Positions 59,489 through 64,000 of a stretch of 64,000 nt of DNA are shown piece after piece. Positions within the stretch are counted from its first letter, which is position 1. The number at the start of each line of letters is the position of its first letter. The DNA is from Lepidostoma basale (taxonomy: Eukaryota; Arthropoda; Insecta; Trichoptera; Lepidostomatidae): contig JAHDVF020000732.1 of NCBI GenBank assembly GCA_022606425.2, positions 682,001 to 746,000 on the forward strand, read 5' to 3'. The position numbers and the translations under genes were made by a program. A model generated the notes under the pieces. It did not search any database and was not told the origin of the DNA. It worked only from the letters and a program-made list of their open reading frames with translations.

Positions 59489-59795
59489 CCTCCCTAGGGC
59501 TCGCTCAAGCGCGGGGGACTTTGGCCGCCCAGGCTGCTCAGAGGGCTGAAAAACTCTTTGTCGGCTAAGAGCAAGAGCAAAAAGAACTAATCTTGTACGA
59601 TGCACTCATTTGTGATTTTATTTGTGTTACGCGGAAACGTTTATTCTTCAGCAAACGAAATACCAAAACAATTACAAGAGAAGGAGAATCACATCTCATT
59701 TTATTTGAGTGTGTTTTCTCTGATATTCGTTTTATATTGTTCAAATGATCAATTTTGTTTGTAGATGTTATTGGTGCTATTTTCGCGGATGATTT

Positions 59796-59801
59796 AATAA
59801 A
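59796..59801 (+). terminator. polyadenylation signal AATAAA
   Basis: Canonical hexamer 308 nt after the CAP stop codon. Confidence 0.6.
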
Positions 59802-59844
59802 TGAAATAGTATTATTGAGCTAATGTGATGTTTAAATGTTCCTC

Positions 59845-59850
59845 AATAAA
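59845..59850 (+). terminator. second polyadenylation signal AATAAA
   Basis: Canonical hexamer 49 nt after the first. Either could define the CAP 3' end. Confidence 0.6.
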
Positions 59851-59870
59851 CGTTCATAACAATCAGTTTC

Positions 59871-62800
59871 GTGTAGACATCTAATCATCAATCGGTGCAT
59901 TTCACGGGATTACATTCTTCGTAGTTCGCACTTGCCATCGGCATAATTAGTAAGAACTCTATTTTAAATCACCCACAAAGTGTTATTTTACGAGTCATTG
60001 TTATTTATTAACCATTTCAGATTGCGGTTATAATGATTGTTGACAATACTAATTATACGTTTAGCCTAGGATCACGAGTATTGTAATGTTTCATGTATTA
60101 AGGTAAGGATTACCAAAATCTCATCTTATGATAACAGATTAATATACCAAAATTACTAATAAGGTTCTATGATATCACTCTGTACATACTTATTTTGTAG
60201 TTTTGTAAGCTGATCGGAAGGAATTGAGGCTAGCGTATCCTATAATACTTCACAAACAGTTCAGTCGTTTTTATACCTAAAGATATATCATATACATAGA
60301 ACAGTACAGCATGTTTGGATGTGAATGAATATTTCAAAGATTTCCTTCATTTTATAAATCAATAATTTCAACAATCAATATTTTTTGATTGTTAAAAATT
60401 TATTGCATAATTCTCATAAAATAATTTCTACTTAATTCAACTATATTACATGTCATTTGTTTCTCTATAGCATACCAAATATAATCTTAATTATTACCTA
60501 GATACATACTACTTATAAAACATATTTATCTACTTATTAATACAATCTCCCAGTACAGCAGCACATTTATGTCAAAATAATAAAGTTTGACAATGTACGC
60601 AAAAGTAAATAACTTGTTAAGATCCATATCTTGCTGCCTCTAATATACCTAACATTTAGTGTTTTTTGTTGCCCAAAATATATATTAAATGTACCTGTTA
60701 CAAATTGATATTGGAATTGTAATAATTTTGAAAAAAATTGTTAATAATTGGAAAATATAGACGAATGTCATTCGATAACTTTGTTAGAATTATTAATTGT
60801 ATTATTATTTATGTTTGTGCACGTTTGCACAATACCGTATTTAATTATTTTAATTTTAAATTGAAGTTATGATTCGTGGTTATATTTATTATCTAAACAT
60901 TGTGTTCTCTAACGTTCTTTTTCAGTGAAAATTTAATTATTTTTTATAATGGATATATCTAGTCTACACTCAATCAAAATCTTACCTATCAACGTTGGCA
61001 ACAATTTCAATATGTTGATCTACTCTTATCAACATTTAATTGTTCATAAATAAATAATTGTGTACTTTCCATTTTCACTTCCGATAAACGGGATGCTAAT
61101 TAACTAAATTAATTTCTTAAATTGTTACAATTTTTTTTAATCTAATTTGGCCAAAAAAATTAAACCAAATAAATTATTCGTAAAAAAAAACTCTTTCAAA
61201 AAGTAATGCGAATGCAAACACCAGTTACCATTAAGTTTATTAAAATAATTTTCAATACACGTACATTACACCAGTGTCCAAATACTTCGTAAAATATGAT
61301 TAGCATTATATTAATACACTAATATTATATAACTTATTTTTACTTATATAAAACATTTTCAAAACCAAAAATATTGTCAACATATCATTTGAATTTTATT
61401 TTATTTTTAAGTCACTTGTATAGATGCTTTTAGTTTTGCATTATTTAGATTATTGTTTCATTTAATAAAATATAATTTATTATTATATAGTTTATGATTA
61501 ATTTGCAATGCATACATAATTCATTCAAATCACCAAAATAAATTTGTCTCAAAACATGCATTTGACTTTTTTTTTAATACAATGGCATTTTAAATTAGAA
61601 AAACATCACTTCTAAAAATACCCCAAATTATTTTTATATAAATTGTAGGGATTTATGAACAACGTCACAAAGAATTATTCCATAAATTATAATATTAAAA
61701 GATGATTTAAAAAAGTACATTTTAACCTTGTAATCGCACATTGAATTTATCTTACAATTGAAAACAACATTTTTTTGTTAATAGGAAAAAAATTATATTC
61801 GAGAGGTGATCAGATGTGTGTATTTCATAAAAAATAAATATCACGTCCTCTCTGACTATTTTGCTGTTTAAAGTACGAGTATATTCTAATTGCCTAAAGA
61901 CTCCACACCTTCAGCATCTTCGGCATTCACGCTTCACAAATGATACTACCCATCCATCTCCGCTTGTCCTCTGCCGGTCCACTGTTAATATTTTTAAATT
62001 ACTCTTGAAGCTCATCAATGAAGTATTAAGAATTCACTATGACTGTGTTCAAATGGAAAAAATTATCCAATTCAATCAATATTCAATACATTTATCGCCT
62101 TTATAAAACGATATGACCCGATAAACATAATTTCAATGCGACAACACGACTTACAACAGGAATTCCAAAAATTAAGGGCTGATCATTACAAAGATGCCTA
62201 GGGAAAATGTCATTCCATCCGTGCCATATGACATGTGTTACAATTAAAAGTTGTTTTACATTTTTTTTTTAAACTACTTAACACCTTTGTAATTACTAAC
62301 CTTAAATTGTCAATGATTCATTCAATGATTATTATTGAATATATCTTTACTTTTTAAAATGTCCTGAAATAATCCAATGTAAATTGTGCTGAATGGTTTT
62401 CAAAGTACTTCACGGAATGGCACCAGTCCTCATTCCCGGCAATCAACGATCAGTAATACGCAGATTAGTTGAGCCAAAGCTAAGCTCTCGGACAAATATC
62501 GGAGACCGGACATTTGCGGTAGCAGGTCCGGCCGCCAGGAATATGCTCCCCGCACGCCTCAGATCCAATAACAATCTGATGTTTAGCTTATTTTAAAAAC
62601 ACATTTTTTCTAAATATCTCATTATACCTAATCGAAAAAATGTAGATTTTCACGGTTCATAACATCTTGGGAGTATCCGTGTAATTTGTCTCCTTCGACT
62701 GACGTTTTGAAGATCGTTACAGTCTCCATTATCAAGGTGGTTATGACTATCCTGAAGGTGGAGACTGCAACGATTTCTGAAACGTGGATGGAGAAAAGTT

Positions 62801-62923
62801 ACCCAGAATTTCAAATGATAATATCAGATACAGCTTCCATGACTAAGTAAGTTAAAGCACCCTGGATGAATTCCTGCGTAAATGGTGCTATTAAAATGAT
62901 CCTGATTATTGTTAAAGTGGTAA
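59871..62923. other. intergenic region and 3' UTR of the convergent PLAC gene
   Basis: Strongly AT-rich. It contains a CR1-like LINE fragment (62393-62596). The 3' UTR of the minus-strand gene must start at 62923, but I could not assign its polyadenylation signal. Confidence 0.6.
62393..62596 (+). mobile_element. CR1-like LINE reverse-transcriptase C-terminus
   Basis: The plus-strand frame reads VFKVLHGMAPVLIP, then RTNIGDRTFAVAGPAARNML and PARLRSNNNLMFSLF. The 'GDR.F.VAGP..WN.LP..LR' motif is the usual end of CR1/L2-type proteins. The typical Trp is replaced by Arg, and the upstream part is missing. Confidence 0.75.
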
Positions 62924-63175
62924 CTAGGCGGCTTCATGCCAAGCCTGGCACGAGACGCAGCAGGCGCGGCCGAAGGTGGGTATGAGGCAGTAGCGCAGCA
63001 GGGCGGGCAGCGCGCACGAGGGGCTGCGGTCGGCGGTGCAGGGCGCGGGCTGGGGCCGCGAGCAGCGCCCCCGGCACGTGCGCCAGCGCTCGGCCGGCCG
63101 CGGGCCGCACGCAGCCTGCTCCACCGGGCAGCGCAGGGGCCGGCTGGACACGCCCACGCTGCAGGCAAAGGAGCA
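62924..63175 (-). CDS. terminal exon: last TSR half plus PLAC domain
   Basis: Acceptor on the minus strand CGCCTCTCGCAG|TGCTCC; stop TAG is the complement of 62924-62926. 83 residues, cysteine-rich: CSFACSVGVSSRPLRC (TSR), CRGRC, then the PLAC-type CALPALLRYCLIPTFGRACC and VSC. About 75% GC. Plus-strand reading frames here are shadows. Confidence 0.88.
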   Translation of the reverse strand, partial: CSFACSVGVSSRPLRCPVEQAACGPRPAERWRTCRGRCSRPQPAPCTADRSPSCALPALLRYCLIPTFGRACCVSCQAWHEAA

Positions 63176-64000
63176 CTGCGAGAGGCGACCACGTATTACA
63201 ATGTAGCGACCATCCGCTTGTTGAACGATACAATGTGTGAGCGATACGACATATTGGTTACCTTGGACCACGGTCCCTCCGTCCAGTAGGCTGGACACAG
63301 GAATCTGTTGCAAGGTTTTTGACGAAGTGGAATGTCGTCAGCACACTTGTCAGCTGCCACCATGTAGCGCCATATTCTTTCTCTAATTGGGTAAAATAGA
63401 TAAAACTTTAGGTAACTGCTAGAGAAAGCGAGCCAATACAATTATTTATTTCAATTACATCATCATCATCAGCCGTCTGTCACTCACTGATGAATGTAGG
63501 CCTCTCCCAAATCACGCCACCACCCCCTATTCATTGACGCTTCCATCCATCCAGGTCCAGCAATCTTCTTCAGATCGTCGGTCCAGCGGACGTCCCAGAA
63601 CCCGTCTCTCCCATCGGCCGTCGGTTCTCCGACAGATATGGCCAACCCAAAGCCACTTCAGCCCGCCCATCCTCAGAGCCACCTCAGTCACCTTGGTTTG
63701 TTGACGAATAAATTCGGTTCTAAATCTGTCCCTCAAGGTTATTCCAAGCATGACTCTTTCCATGGCGCGTTGGGCGACCTTGAATCTGTATACTAGACCT
63801 TTCGTCAGTGTCCACGTCTCGGCTCCGTATGTCATGACTGACAAGACGCAATTCAATTACATCACATTCTCATAATATGTGTAGAGTATAATTTTCAACG
63901 GTCAGAAATGTGTTTAAACAAAATTTGGTAAAAAAGTAAATATGGAAAACTAGCGTCAGTACTTCAATGACTCACGTCTTATTGGTGACCGCCTTCGGAA
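62924..64000 (-). CDS. TSR / PLAC-domain extracellular protein (ADAMTS or ADAMTS-like), last three exons joined, 5' partial
   Basis: Exons read right to left: 64000-63976, 63382-63262, 63175-62924. Phases match (2 then 0) at AG/GT sites. The product shows a thrombospondin type 1 repeat remnant (LRQKPCNRFLCPAYWTEGPW, then SK-CSFACSVGVSSRPLRC) and ends in a PLAC domain: a cysteine pattern C..C.........YC........CC..C ending CCVSCQAWHEAA. Secreted matrix proteases and their non-catalytic relatives (ADAMTS, ADAMTSL, lacunin/papilin) end in PLAC. TSR running directly into PLAC, without Kunitz or Ig domains, favours ADAMTS/ADAMTSL over papilin. Catalytic parts, if any, lie outside the window. Convergent with CAP. 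Confidence 0.85.
63262..63382 (-). CDS. penultimate exon: TSR segment CNRFLCPAYWTEGPWSK
   Basis: Acceptor CCCAATTAG, donor CCAAG|GTAACC, separated from the terminal exon by an 86-nt intron. Entry phase 2, exit phase 0. Encodes ERIWRYMVAADKCADDIPLR, then QKPCNRFLCPAYWTEGPWSK. The P-C-N-R-x-x-C-P-x-Y/W-W-x-x-G-P-W-S motif is the standard boundary between consecutive TSRs. Confidence 0.88.
63383..63975 (-). other. intron of the TSR/PLAC gene carrying an RTE-like LINE end
   Basis: 593-nt intron, about two thirds of which is the LINE fragment at 63459-63852, in the same orientation as the gene. Confidence 0.7.
63459..63852 (-). mobile_element. RTE-like LINE 3' end fragment in the PLAC-gene intron
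   Basis: Minus strand: [38 protein letters not shown], then GHICRRTDGRWERRVLG and a CATCATCATCATCAG tail. Longer relative of the copy at 7611-8017. Truncated at its 5' end. Confidence 0.88.
63976..64000 (-). CDS. partial upstream exon of the TSR/PLAC gene
   Basis: Ends at a consensus donor AAGAC|GTGAGT with exit phase 2, which matches the next exon's entry, and reads PKAVTNKT. Cut by the window edge, so only the donor and phase support it. Confidence 0.55.

Larger units (their letters stand above)
59489..59870 (+). other. CAP 3' UTR (estimated)
   Basis: Sequence between the stop codon and the second polyadenylation signal. The end is estimated; no cleavage site can be read directly. Confidence 0.6.

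Noticed and set aside
63196..63261. Reading the PLAC gene through without an intron, or with a 45-nt intron ending CAACAAG
   Set aside because: Read-through hits a stop and loses the TSR cysteines, and the 45-nt option breaks phase. The 86-nt intron ending CTCGCAG restores WSK-CSFAC in phase.
62936..63289. 117-codon plus-strand Ala/Gly/Arg-rich ORF and two further minus-strand frames
   Set aside because: Shadows of the GC-rich PLAC exon. Only the frame with TSR and PLAC cysteines makes sense.
1..64000. tRNA, rRNA, CRISPR, prophage or endogenous virus
   Set aside because: None recognised on either strand. The only transposase/RT traces are mariner and non-LTR elements.

Overview
This is an AT-rich animal genomic window whose gene density, intron structure and repeats (mariner, RTE-like and CR1-like LINE ends, many fold-back MITEs) point to an insect, most likely a moth or butterfly. 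It carries no bacterial-style operons. The coordinates below come from reading splice sites and codon phase by eye. No alignment or expression data were available.

Nearly the whole window (5702-59488, + strand) is one gene: the insect CAP / vinexin-ponsin-ArgBP2 (SORBS) family adaptor. Twenty exons chain together in perfect codon phase into at least 2,631 residues. The order is a proline-rich N-terminal region, a sorbin-homology (SoHo) block split over many small exons ([74 protein letters not shown]), one giant 5,151-nt exon, a 20-kb intron, and three C-terminal SH3 domains. The true 5' end lies left of the window, because the first exon seen enters in phase 1. Several further exons fit the phase: microexons at 9259-9321 and 41800-41838, and alternative first coding exons at 14131-14186, 29415-29655 and 33817-33856. 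Together they suggest a modular multi-promoter gene giving long SoHo+SH3 isoforms and short SH3-only isoforms.

At the right edge on the - strand are the last three exons (64000-62924) of a second, convergent gene: an extracellular thrombospondin-repeat protein ending in a PLAC domain (ADAMTS/ADAMTS-like). The two genes are separated by about 3.4 kb of AT-rich sequence.

The introns are full of mobile-element debris: a 3'-truncated mariner with its D34D signature, a pogo/Tigger-like MITE with perfect TA flanks, two RTE-like LINE ends, at least ten copies of a LINE 3' end finishing in (TTAG)n, and two CR1-like ends. There are also at least six families of palindromic fold-back elements. The most unusual signal is that these otherwise different fold-back families share a hammerhead-ribozyme-like core: CUGANGA, one nucleotide, stem II, GAA, a self-complementary 6-8-mer of the form A...U, then U or C.
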